Assembly (NCBI GenBank): GCA_003563465.1
Contig: PWVH01000067.1
Location: 1 to 32,160, forward strand
Direction of reading: 5' to 3'
Source of the DNA: Coriobacteriaceae bacterium
Lineage (GTDB): Bacteria; Actinomycetota; Coriobacteriia; Anaerosomatales; SLCP01
DNA length: 32,160 nucleotides
Made by a program: the position numbers and the translations under genes. Below, in pieces: positions 7,240 to 14,250 of the stretch. A model generated the notes under the pieces. It had not been told where the DNA came from, did no database searches, and saw nothing but the letters and a program-made list of their open reading frames with translations. Within the stretch, counting starts at the first letter, position 1, and the number at the start of each line of letters is the position of its first letter.

Positions 7240-8111
7240 CGCTCGACCTCCTTGTCCTCGCAGGAAGCCTCGCCTTCGGTCATCAGCCTGAAAATCCTCT
7301 CCAACTCGTCTTCCCCGTGAAACTCGATCTCTATCTTGCCTTTCTTCTGTGTCTGGCGCACCCGCACTCCCGTACCCAGTATCTTCCTGAGCTTGCGAGC
7401 TACGATCTTGAACGACTTCGGGGTCTGCGTGCGCGGCTCTCGCTCTGCCTGCCCTGCAGCATAGAGCCGTGCGAGGTTCTCGGTCTCCCGCACCGACAGA
7501 CCCTCGGTTACCACTCTGTTGCCAAGCCGTACGCGCAGGGCCTCGTCGGGCACCGACAGCACCGTCCGCGCATGTCCCGCGGAGAGCTGGCCTTCGTAGA
7601 CAAGCCGCTGGACCTCTTCGGGCAGATCAAGCAATCGAAGTGCGTTCGTGACGGTGGAGCGTGACTTCGACACCTTCTCCGCCAGCTCGGCCTGGGTCAT
7701 CTGGTGCTCGGTAAGCAGGCGCCGGTATCCACGAGCCTCTTCGATAGCGTTAAGGTCCTGTCTCTGCAAGTTCTCGATGAGCGCCAGCTCTAGTGACTCG
7801 GCCTCGCTCTTGCTCATGACACGGACCGGCACCCGCTTCAGGCCGGCCGCTCTCGCTGCTATCCACCTGCGCTCTCCGGCAATTATCTGATATCTGTCCC
7901 CGTGGGGCCGGACGACGATCGGTTGCAGCATGCCCACCTTCCGAATCGAATCAGCGAGTTCGGCCACGCTTTCTTCTCCCATGTCCGTTCTCGGCTGTTT
8001 AGGATTCGGGGTGATTTCGTTGATAGACACTTCGTGCACTTCGATGTCCTCTTCGGCGATCGCATTTGGAATGAGCGCCGAAAGACCTCGGCCCAGCCCC
8101 CTCTTAGACAC
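7236..8111 (-). CDS. parB: Chromosome-partitioning protein ParB
   Basis: ParB is a CTP-dependent DNA clamp that loads at parS and spreads, recruiting condensin and ParA for origin segregation. The 291-aa protein begins KRGLGRGLSALIP, a ParA-contacting N-terminus. It contains the CTPase/ParB-N motifs GERRWIAA and ENLQRQDLNAIEEA. A central helix-turn-helix binds parS (about 140-200: QAELAEKVSKSRSTVTNALRLL), and the C-terminal part is the dimerisation domain. The GTG start overlaps the end of parA by 8 bp (GTGTCTAA). Two perfect-core parS sites lie 1.6 kb upstream in the same operon. Confidence 0.96.
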   Translation of the reverse strand: MSKRGLGRGLSALIPNAIAEEDIEVHEVSINEITPNPKQPRTDMGEESVAELADSIRKVGMLQPIVVRPHGDRYQIIAGERRWIAARAAGLKRVPVRVMSKSEAESLELALIENLQRQDLNAIEEARGYRRLLTEHQMTQAELAEKVSKSRSTVTNALRLLDLPEEVQRLVYEGQLSAGHARTVLSVPDEALRVRLGNRVVTEGLSVRETENLARLYAAGQAEREPRTQTPKSFKIVARKLRKILGTGVRVRQTQKKGKIEIEFHGEDELERIFRLMTEGEASCEDKEVER

Positions 8112-8904
8112 GTTGCACCACTTCCTTCGCTAGAGCGCGATATGCCTCGGCCCCCTTGCCCCTCGGGTCGTAGATGGTCACGGGCTGCCCGAAGCTCGGA
8201 GCCTCTGACAGCCGCACCGTTCGAGGGATCAGCGTCTCGAACACCTTCTCGTCGAAGAAGTCGCGGACTTCCTCTACCACCTGCTGTGACAGCCGGGTTC
8301 GCGAGTCATACATCGTCATCACCACGCCGAATACCTCCAGCACGGGATTCAGGTGAGATCGCACCAGGCGGACGCTCTCGAGCAGTTTCGACAGGCCCTC
8401 AAGGGCATAGTACTCGCACTGTATGGGGATAATCAGCCCTTTTGCCGCAGTAAGCGCATTAATCGTGAGCAGGCCCAAGGACGGGGGACAATCAACGATG
8501 ACGAAGTCAAAATCGTCAAGCACGGGCCTGATTATCGTTTTCAGTCGCGCTTCTCTGCTCATTGCAGAGACCAGTTCGATTTCTGCTCCAGCAAGCTGGA
8601 TCGTAGCGGGAACGGCGAACACGTGTTCGATTCCAACCGGCTCGATTAGGGTCTCGATGGGCGTGTCTCCTAGAAGAGCATCGTATACGCACCTCTGCCG
8701 CTGATTCTTGTCGAGCCCAAGGCCTGATGTCGCGTTGCCCTGGGGGTCGATGTCCACTATCAGGACGTCCTCTCCAAGATCGCCCAGGGCAGCAACCAGG
8801 TTAACAGCGGTAGTGCTCTTGCCGACGCCACCCTTCTGGTTGGCCACGGCTAGAACCTGAGCCTTCTTGGTAGCCTCGCCCTGGCCCTCGTCTGCCTTGT
8901 GCAA
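8104..8904 (-). CDS. parA: Chromosome-partitioning ATPase ParA (Soj)
   Basis: This deviant Walker ATPase binds DNA non-specifically and drives origin segregation with ParB. Motifs are deviant Walker A QKGGVGKST, Walker A' VDIDPQGN and Walker B FVIVDCPP. The 266-aa length from TTG 8904 fits chromosomal ParA. That start has GGGGAAG 5-8 bases upstream and leaves a short N-terminus before the Walker A strand. A longer form from TTG 8964 is possible but adds 20 unusual residues. It lies between rsmG (stop 72 bp upstream of this start) and parB (8-bp overlap). Confidence 0.95.
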   Translation of the reverse strand: MHKADEGQGEATKKAQVLAVANQKGGVGKSTTAVNLVAALGDLGEDVLIVDIDPQGNATSGLGLDKNQRQRCVYDALLGDTPIETLIEPVGIEHVFAVPATIQLAGAEIELVSAMSREARLKTIIRPVLDDFDFVIVDCPPSLGLLTINALTAAKGLIIPIQCEYYALEGLSKLLESVRLVRSHLNPVLEVFGVVMTMYDSRTRLSQQVVEEVRDFFDEKVFETLIPRTVRLSEAPSFGQPVTIYDPRGKGAEAYRALAKEVVQRV

Positions 8905-8976
8905 TGCGGCTTCCCCTTCCCCCAGCAAGGTGCTTCCGCAGAGTATAGGCCAAGTCCGCGCCAACTGGAAGTCCCC

Positions 8977-9690
8977 TCACACAAGAGGACGCTTCTGCGC
9001 CTTGCCTGCTCGACGGGGCAGGCGAACCAGCGGGGCCGACCTCTTCTCGTAGACGACGATCAGCCGCCCCCCTTCAGCAATCGGCAGCTCGTAAGGGTGC
9101 TGAAGAACTTCGCACATACCTGCGGCCTTTGCGGCCAGAACTCCTCGCTCGAGCTCTCCTACGTCCGGCCGCCCCTTCATTGCGAGCATCAAGCCTCCTA
9201 GGCGCAGCAGCGGTGCGGCGAGTTCGACAAGCGCCGGCAAAGAGGTCACCGCGCGCGCCGTCACGACATCATAACAACCCGGCTCAGAGAGCGCCCTCTC
9301 TTCTGCGCGCATCGCATGAACCTCTGCGTGGATGCCCCTGCCTAGCTGCCTCACCACTCGTCTCAAGAATGCGGCTTTCTTTCCTATCGACTCGATAAGA
9401 TGCACTTCGAAACCCCCTACGATTCCGATAGGAATCCCGGGAAAGCCAGCCCCCGATCCCAAGTCCGCCAACTTGAGCGCGCCTTCACCAAGGATGTGCA
9501 GGAGCGCAAGTGAGTCAAGCGTATGTCGAACTACCGCTTCTTCGCGCGTTGTGGGTCCGGTAAGATTCAGTTGTCTGTTGGCTTCCAGAACGGCATCCAG
9601 ATGCTGAAGGAGAAGCTCGCGATCGCACTCACTCAGCTTGACTTCCAATGCGCTTGCCCCTTCTTCGAGCAGCAAGTCACACTCGTCCAC
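8977..9690 (-). CDS. rsmG: 16S rRNA (guanine527-N7)-methyltransferase RsmG
   Basis: The enzyme methylates N7 of G527 in 16S rRNA; its loss gives low-level streptomycin resistance in other bacteria. The SAM-binding motif is LADLGSGAGFPGIPIG. HLIES-x2-KKAAFLRR, TARAVTSLPALVEL and the C-terminal LPRRAGKAQKRPL are family hallmarks. The start chosen is GTG 9690, with TTGGAGG 8 bases upstream (237 aa). TTG 9705 is in frame but has a weaker site. It is the first gene of the rsmG-parA-parB-ytxH operon, and both parS sites lie in its leader region. Confidence 0.95.
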   Translation of the reverse strand: MDECDLLLEEGASALEVKLSECDRELLLQHLDAVLEANRQLNLTGPTTREEAVVRHTLDSLALLHILGEGALKLADLGSGAGFPGIPIGIVGGFEVHLIESIGKKAAFLRRVVRQLGRGIHAEVHAMRAEERALSEPGCYDVVTARAVTSLPALVELAAPLLRLGGLMLAMKGRPDVGELERGVLAAKAAGMCEVLQHPYELPIAEGGRLIVVYEKRSAPLVRLPRRAGKAQKRPLV

Positions 9691-9713
9691 TGCTTTAGCC
9701 TCCAAGTCGCCTG

Positions 9714-9729
9714 TGTTTCACGTGAAACA
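9714..9729. promoter_or_regulatory. parS: parS site 1
   Basis: TGTTTCACGTGAAACA is a perfect 16-bp palindrome identical to the canonical bacterial parS. ParB encoded 1.6 kb away should nucleate here. It lies 24 bp before the rsmG start, inside the probable operon leader. Confidence 0.95.
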
Positions 9730-9762
9730 CTGGTCTCTCCAGTAGCCAATCCCGCCCGAAGA

Positions 9763-9778
9763 GGTTTCACGTGAAACC
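9763..9778. promoter_or_regulatory. parS: parS site 2
   Basis: GGTTTCACGTGAAACC has the invariant GTTTCACGTGAAAC core, with G/C instead of T/A at the outermost pair. Its centre is 49 bp from the centre of site 1. Confidence 0.93.
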
Positions 9779-9798
9779 GATCGTCAGGTTCACGCAAC

Positions 9799-9838
9799 AT
9801 CATACCTGAACCGTGATTCCAACATCCCCGTTGGAATC
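9799..9838 (-). promoter_or_regulatory. Probable rsmG-parAB promoter with a 24-bp dyad over its -35 region
   Basis: On the minus strand TATGAT (9799-9804) matches the -10 consensus at 5 of 6. The expected -35 position (about 9822-9827) has no good hexamer. It is covered by a perfect inverted repeat GATTCCAAC-N6-GTTGGAATC (9815-9838). A dyad over the -35 suggests an operator, for a repressor if it blocks polymerase or an activator given the weak -35. The same dyad could fold as an RNA hairpin but has no T tract. The predicted transcript would carry both parS sites in its leader. Confidence 0.45.
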
Positions 9839-10338
9839 TCACGATCGCATGCCTTCGGCACTGCGAGCGCCCGCAAGGCGGCTCCGCAACGCGACGATCT
9901 TGCCCACTGAGCCTTGCTCGGGGACACCACCACGGTCTGCTCCTTGCGACGTGTCGCCCCTCCAGGCTCTCCCGGGAAAGCCTAAGACACGGGACGTGGG
10001 GCCGACACAGCTAACGGCCACGTTGCATGCCAACGAGGCTAGCCCGCGACAGTTGCCAAGAGTATGCGAGACGGGAATCTCAGGCAAACAGGTCGGATCA
10101 GGTCCGTCGCACGCATGCCGGCCATCGCATCGACAAGTGCAGCCCGTTCCTGGAACCAGAGATCACGCGTGGACTGCCCGGTGCGCGGAGAGTGCAGGCG
10201 GGGTACGTTCGTTGGCAAGCCAGCTCGCTTCGATGTCTACAGGCCTGCGGCACCACGAGGGCCGATCAAGCAGACCACGCTCTTTTAGCGAATCCGCTCC
10301 TGAGCCGACTCGGACCTTGCGAGGTGGATGGTCGTCCT
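9839..10338. other. 500-bp gene-free stretch between jag and the rsmG operon, unassigned
   Basis: Frames that stay open here, such as a plus-strand one running into the jag 3' end, give Pro/Arg/Ser-rich translations that resemble no protein family and lack ribosome sites. I see no tRNA and no recognisable RNase P, SRP or tmRNA core. No T-tract terminator follows jag. In many bacteria mnmE and mnmG lie near here; they are absent. The stretch may be a decayed gene, an unknown RNA or plain spacer. Confidence 0.5.
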
Positions 10339-11142
10339 TCAGCGCCTTCGCGGAACTACAACCACAGCCCTGAAGGGCTCCTGGCCCTCGCTCTCGGTAG
10401 CAACCCTTTCGTCATCGCGGAGACAGACGTGGATAACTCGGCGCTCCAGGCTGGGCATCGGGCGAAGCTTGACCGGCTCGCCCTGTCTCGACGCTCTATC
10501 GGCCGCGCGGCGGGCGATATCTTCCAGCTTCACACGACGCCGATTGCGGTAGCCCTCCACGTCCACCTGCACCGGATAACGAAACCCAAGACGCCGGTTG
10601 GTGACTGCCGATGTCAGCACCTGCAGGGCGCCCAACGTCTTTCCATGCCTGCCGATAAGTACGCCCAGGTCGTCGCCGACCACATCAAGGATGATTTCGC
10701 CTTCATCCCCTTCGTATTCTTCAATCGTTGCTCCGATGCCTAGAGTGCCGAGAATAGCTTGTACGGTGTTCACTGCCTCATCGGCGACGTTGTCGAGTTC
10801 TTCTTCCGTAAGGCTCGATACCACGTCGCCGGCGGCCGCGAAAGCCTTCGGCGGCCCGCCCTTCGCGATCGGCCCCTTTTCGCCGACGCCGAAATCCTTC
10901 TCATCATCAGGCCGAGACTCTTCCTCCGTGCGCAGCTCCCCGAGCTCGATCTCGCGGATGAACTCTTCCCGGAGCCATACTCTCACCTTGGCCTGTCGCT
11001 CGGCCCCGAGCCCGAACAGCCTGCGCCCGGTTTCTTCCAGAACCTCGTACTCCACCGCATCCTGTTGCACGCCGAGCTCTTCCAGTGCCTTGTCAAGCGC
11101 CTCTTCAACAGTCGAGGCCTGTGTCGTTATCTCCTGCTTCAT
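10339..11142 (-). CDS. jag: Jag/KhpB RNA-binding protein
   Basis: This RNA-binding protein is linked in other bacteria to cell-division and cell-wall control (KhpB/EloR). The 267-aa product has a Jag N-terminal domain (about 1-55: EVLEETGRRLFGLGAERQAKVRV). An acidic linker, a KH domain (about 135-190, with GVLIGRHGKTLGALQ as the GxxG loop) and a C-terminal R3H domain (about 205-265: LERRVIHVCLRDDERVATESEG) follow. The ATG overlaps the yidC stop (ATGA), so translation is coupled to the membrane insertase. It is the last gene of the rpmH operon. Confidence 0.95.
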   Translation of the reverse strand: MKQEITTQASTVEEALDKALEELGVQQDAVEYEVLEETGRRLFGLGAERQAKVRVWLREEFIREIELGELRTEEESRPDDEKDFGVGEKGPIAKGGPPKAFAAAGDVVSSLTEEELDNVADEAVNTVQAILGTLGIGATIEEYEGDEGEIILDVVGDDLGVLIGRHGKTLGALQVLTSAVTNRRLGFRYPVQVDVEGYRNRRRVKLEDIARRAADRASRQGEPVKLRPMPSLERRVIHVCLRDDERVATESEGQEPFRAVVVVPRRR

Positions 11143-11858
11143 GTCGTGGCTCCTTCTCTCTGGGCAAGAAACTTCATCTGTACTTGTTGCTGAACTATGC
11201 CCAGCAGGCTCGACGTCACCCAGTAAACCAGAACTCCGGCGGGGCTGATCCAGCCGATGTAGAGCATGAAGAAAGCCATGATCATCCCGACCTGTTTCTG
11301 CTGGCTCTCTCCCGGCATCAGCATCTGGGGAAGCCAGATGCTCAGACCGAACAGGACAACCAACAGTGCGTAGGGGATAACGGACAGTAGGCCGTCGTCA
11401 TTCCAGATAGACATCGGGGTCGCAGTCAAATCTGGTAGAATTATCCAGAACCGCGTCGCCGCAGCCTGGGCGGCTTCCGGAAGCGCTGCAACGTACTGCA
11501 GGAAAAGGCCTGGTCTGGTCTCTGTCCCTCCCAGAACCTGATAAAGAGCGATGAAAATCGGCATCTGCAGAAGGAGCGGTAAGCATCCCCCTAGCGGGTT
11601 CACTTTGTTCTCCTGATAGAACTTCAGTGTTTCTTCCTGGAGCTTCTCCTTGTCGTTCTTGTACTTCTTCTGCAGCTGTTTGATCTTCGGCTGAATGCGC
11701 TGGAGTTCGTACATCGACCTGGTCTGCTTGACGGTCAGCGGGACCATGAGCGCTCGGATGCAGACCGTTAACAAGATGATTGCGACGCCATAATCGCCAG
11801 TGAGGTCGTGCAGGTACTGAAGAGCAGCGAATATCCCCTCTTTGATCGCAAGCCACAC
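11139..11858 (-). CDS. yidC: Membrane protein insertase YidC/Oxa1
   Basis: This membrane insertase places proteins in the bilayer alone or with SecYEG. The 239-aa form lacks the large periplasmic domain of Gram-negative YidC and resembles the short Oxa1-type core. Hydrophobic segments lie at about 22-45, 88-110, 155-180 and 188-220. A basic coiled-coil cytoplasmic hairpin (PKIKQLQKKYKNDKEKLQEE) lies between the first two. The conserved intramembrane Arg is in TVCIRALMVPLTVKQ. The start is GTG with GAGGAGG 10 bases upstream. It is 62 bp from yidD and overlaps jag by 4 bp. Confidence 0.95.
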   Translation of the reverse strand: MWLAIKEGIFAALQYLHDLTGDYGVAIILLTVCIRALMVPLTVKQTRSMYELQRIQPKIKQLQKKYKNDKEKLQEETLKFYQENKVNPLGGCLPLLLQMPIFIALYQVLGGTETRPGLFLQYVAALPEAAQAAATRFWIILPDLTATPMSIWNDDGLLSVIPYALLVVLFGLSIWLPQMLMPGESQQKQVGMIMAFFMLYIGWISPAGVLVYWVTSSLLGIVQQQVQMKFLAQREGATT

Positions 11859-11920
11859 GGGTCAGAAACCTCCTCGGCCAAACCGCCACGAGGCGGCGGG
11901 CGTAGATGACGCGGGCTGTC

Positions 11921-12142
11921 TCATGGCACCGGATCATGCCCCCCGGGATTCCAGGGATGACAGCGCCCCACGCGACGCAGCGCCAGATAGCCGCCCTTGA
12001 GCAAACCGTAGCGCTCCAGTGATGTTATCGCATACGCCGAACACGAGGGCGCGAATCTGCAAGAATCGCCGAGAATGGGAGATACCAGGATGCGGTAGAG
12101 CTTCACGAGGCCGACCCCCAATGACGCCGGCAGGCGCGTCAT
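11921..12142 (-). CDS. yidD: Membrane protein insertion efficiency factor YidD
   Basis: A 73-aa membrane-associated protein that assists YidC-dependent insertion. It carries the diagnostic CRFAPSCSAYAI and RCHPWNPGGHDPVP motifs near normal family length. The ATG overlaps the rnpA stop (ATGA), giving the standard rnpA-yidD-yidC order. Confidence 0.95.
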   Translation of the reverse strand: MTRLPASLGVGLVKLYRILVSPILGDSCRFAPSCSAYAITSLERYGLLKGGYLALRRVGRCHPWNPGGHDPVP

Positions 12143-12480
12143 CGCTCCGCCCTCCTCGCTTTGAAAGTCTCTACTGTGGCCTTGATCATTTCGTCAGCCT
12201 CTTCGGCAGTCGCCCCGGCGGTCTTCGGCCTGGCCACCAAGACGGCGTCAAGCCCCGGCCATGGCCCCTCTGCGCGGCGGACCGCCTCCCTCAGAACGCG
12301 TTTGCTTCGGTTCCGTAGCACCGCGCTGCCAAGCCTCTTTCCCGCAACAAAAGCGACGCGGCCCGCTGGGCCGCGTTCCTCACCTGTCTCGCGCATGAAC
12401 ACCGCGGCGACTGGGTGCGCGAATCGAACGCCCTCATGGAAGACCCTCTCGATCTCCCGGCTCGATCTGATAGTGCGCAA
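12139..12480 (-). CDS. rnpA: Ribonuclease P protein component
   Basis: The basic protein subunit of RNase P, which with the catalytic RNA trims tRNA 5' leaders. The 113-aa product has the family signature RNRSKRVLREAVR and the N-terminal F-x4-G-x-R pattern (VFHEGVRFAHP). The start is TTG, preceded by GGAGAG about 7 bases upstream. It follows rpmH by 29 bp. The catalytic RNA gene is not seen in this window. Confidence 0.94.
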   Translation of the reverse strand: MRTIRSSREIERVFHEGVRFAHPVAAVFMRETGEERGPAGRVAFVAGKRLGSAVLRNRSKRVLREAVRRAEGPWPGLDAVLVARPKTAGATAEEADEMIKATVETFKARRAER

Positions 12481-12509
12481 TCCTCCACTCTCCGCTCCCG
12501 CGGAACCGC

Positions 12510-12644
12510 TCAGGCGGACAGTACCTCCCGGCCCTTGCGGCGCCGGTTGGCAAGCACGCGTCGGCCCGCCCGTGTCGACATCCGACGGCGGAACCCGTGG
12601 TTCTTGCTGCGCCTGCGCTTACTGGGTTGATAAGTCCTCTTCAA
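12510..12644 (-). CDS. rpmH: 50S ribosomal protein L34
   Basis: A 44-aa, extremely basic protein starting MKRTYQPSKRRR and ending REVLSA, the standard L34 pattern including HGFRRRMSTRAGR. It uses a TTG start with GGAGG 8 bases upstream; an in-frame GTG two codons earlier is too close to that site. It is the first gene of the rpmH-rnpA-yidD-yidC-jag operon and lies directly behind a consensus promoter. Confidence 0.96.
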   Translation of the reverse strand: MKRTYQPSKRRRSKNHGFRRRMSTRAGRRVLANRRRKGREVLSA

Positions 12645-12691
12645 GGCCACTTCCTCCGGTTCCGGCTACCTGAAAGGAGCAAAGCTCAGCG

Positions 12692-12721
12692 ATTATATCG
12701 GCGTGCCGCTGACGCTGTCAA
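12692..12721 (-). promoter_or_regulatory. Consensus housekeeping promoter of the rpmH operon
   Basis: On the minus strand TTGACA (12716-12721) and TATAAT (12692-12697), both perfect, are separated by 18 bp. The predicted transcript starts near 12685, about 40 nt before the rpmH start. Confidence 0.88.
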
Positions 12722-12824
12722 TCCGGGCTTCGGGAGTCGAGCATCTCCCGTTCCAGAGCGTTTCCCGCACTAGCGAGCTCATGACTTCATGCTGTCGGCG
12801 TGCGACAGAAACTCTCCTGAAATC

Positions 12825-13347
12825 TGTGGATACTGTGGAAAAAGCAGGATTCGCGTTTGTTGAACCTGTGGACAACCGGGAGCCGCTCGTTGTTGGACCT
12901 AGACCCCTCTGCTAGAATCGGCCCAGTTCGTGAGGGTGGGGAGTGCTTCGTGTGTACGTTGAAAATGCCTGTTCAGAACAGTTAAGCACGAGCCTCGCTG
13001 CGGGCACTGGGGCTTGTGGGGCTTTCTTATGAAGATCGCTGCGGCTTCGCCGTTAATCTACTCCGGCTATCCACAAGCGGGGAGCTCCTCCCAGCGTCCT
13101 TTTCAACAGCCGGGGAAAGCCAAAAGTACCCTGAACGTCTCCGTGCAGCAAGCTTTAGGGTTGCTGCGGCATTGCTCGGCTAGCTGTTTCCACAGATGTG
13201 GAAAGTCGTGTGTAAAAGTTGGAAAAGTCCGCCTAGGCCTTTCGGCAGAGGCCGTTAGAACAGGTGACCTCGCGGGCGGCTACGGTTCTCTACAGGCATT
13301 CGGGCTGACGCAGACAGGCGTGAGGATGTTGATAAGCGTGTGGATTG
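12825..13347. other. oriC: oriC, upstream DnaA-box cluster (rpmH-dnaA side)
   Basis: This is the main part of a 728-bp gene-free stretch (12645-13372). Near-consensus DnaA boxes (TGTGGATAA or its complement) are: TGTGGATAC 12825-12833 abutting TGTGGAAAA 12834-12842; TGTGGACAA 12867-12875; CTATCCACA 13067-13075; an 18-bp palindrome TTTCCACA-GA-TGTGGAAA at 13187-13204; and TGTGGATTG 13339-13347. None is a perfect 9-mer. Location between rpmH and the dnaA operon is classical for oriC. Confidence 0.85.
12890..12918 (+). promoter_or_regulatory. Possible rightward promoter inside oriC
   Basis: TTGTTG (12890-12895), a 17-bp spacer and TAGAAT (12913-12918; 5 of 6), with an extended TGC just before the -10. 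Transcription would run toward the ATPase-HTH/dnaA operon with a leader of about 450 nt, or make a short RNA. It lies just downstream of a DnaA box (12867-12875), so DnaA could repress it. Confidence 0.45.
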
Positions 13348-13372
13348 TCTTTACTGAAGAGAAAGCGCGGGG

Positions 13373-14233
13373 ATGGTGAAGGTGTTCTTCGACAAGGCGG
13401 GGGTTTCTCTATCGGACAAGCCGACGCATCCCGGGCCCGCCTCGCCGTCTGCTCCAGAGAAACCTCTGGTTCCGCCGAAATGGACTGCTCTGATCGCCGT
13501 CTATGACGCTCCTGCTGTCGCCCCGCGAACCGAGGAGATTCGGGCCGCCTCGGAAACAGATTTGGTGCAGGGCCTCGCTACTCGAGCATACACCTTGGCC
13601 AAGGAGGCTGGGGGCGACATCCCTTACACGGTTGTTCGGGAGGTGGCGGAGAACCTCATCCACGCCAACCTCTGCGAGCCTGTGGTTTCCGTACTAGATG
13701 GGGGGCTTACTATCCGCTTCGCCGACCAGGGCCCGGGCATTCCCGACAAGGAACGGGCCCTTTTCCCCGGCTTCTCGACCGCGACCTATGAGATGAAGCG
13801 CGTGATCCGCGGGGTTGGCTCTGGTCTGCCGATCGTCACCGAATACCTCAGGTACGCCGGGGGCTTGCTCGAGATTGAAGACAACCTTCGGAAGGGAACA
13901 GTGGTGACGGTGAGGTCGGGTGCCGATCGTCCCGCGCGACCTCCTGAGCCTTCTGCCACGCGTTCTCCCGAGAATGAGACTGCCGGCTCCTCGCGGCCCC
14001 TCTCTTCTTGTCCCGTCCTGACCACTCGCCAGAAACAAGTGCTGTCACTCGTGATGGAGGTCGGCGTCGCCGGCCCGACCCTGGTCTCTCGAGAGCTCGC
14101 CGTTGCCCTGTCCACTGCCTATCGGGATCTCGCTTATCTGGAGCATCAGGGGCTCATCGCCTCCGACGCCTCCGGGAAGCGAGTCCTCACGCAAGAAGGG
14201 TCATCCTGTCTCGATAGTCTCTTCGCCCAATAG
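13373..14233 (+). CDS. GHKL ATPase (anti-sigma-factor-kinase-like) with C-terminal winged HTH, at oriC
   Basis: I do not recognise a named family. The 286-aa product has a Pro-rich N-terminus. A GHKL/HATPase_c domain of SpoIIAB/RsbW size follows, with an N-box Asn94 (REVAENLIHANL), G1 box Asp118 (FADQGPGIPD), G2 box (G147, RGVGSGLPIV) and a closing KGTVVTV strand. After a Pro/Ser-rich linker (about 183-213) comes a probable winged helix (216-286), TTRQKQVLSL...TAYRDLAYLEHQGLIAS. There is no His-phosphorylation domain, so it is not an ordinary sensor kinase. dnaA starts 17 bp after its stop, so it is likely the first gene of the dnaA operon. The ATG has a weak ribosome site; the start is uncertain by a few codons. 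An ATP-sensing regulator at the origin is inference. Confidence 0.82.
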   Translation: MVKVFFDKAGVSLSDKPTHPGPASPSAPEKPLVPPKWTALIAVYDAPAVAPRTEEIRAASETDLVQGLATRAYTLAKEAGGDIPYTVVREVAENLIHANLCEPVVSVLDGGLTIRFADQGPGIPDKERALFPGFSTATYEMKRVIRGVGSGLPIVTEYLRYAGGLLEIEDNLRKGTVVTVRSGADRPARPPEPSATRSPENETAGSSRPLSSCPVLTTRQKQVLSLVMEVGVAGPTLVSRELAVALSTAYRDLAYLEHQGLIASDASGKRVLTQEGSSCLDSLFAQ

Positions 14234-14250
14234 CCTTCAGAGGGGGATCT

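Noticed and set aside
9815..9838. Rho-independent terminator at the 9-bp stem
   Set aside because: No T tract on either strand and no gene ends next to it; a promoter-operator reading fits better.
9813..10373. 186-aa plus-strand frame between parS and jag
   Set aside because: No ribosome site, translation rich in Pro/Arg/Ser with no family resemblance, and it runs antisense into the jag 3' end.
13014..13379. 121-aa plus-strand frame within oriC
   Set aside because: It covers DnaA boxes, has no ribosome site and no recognisable motifs.
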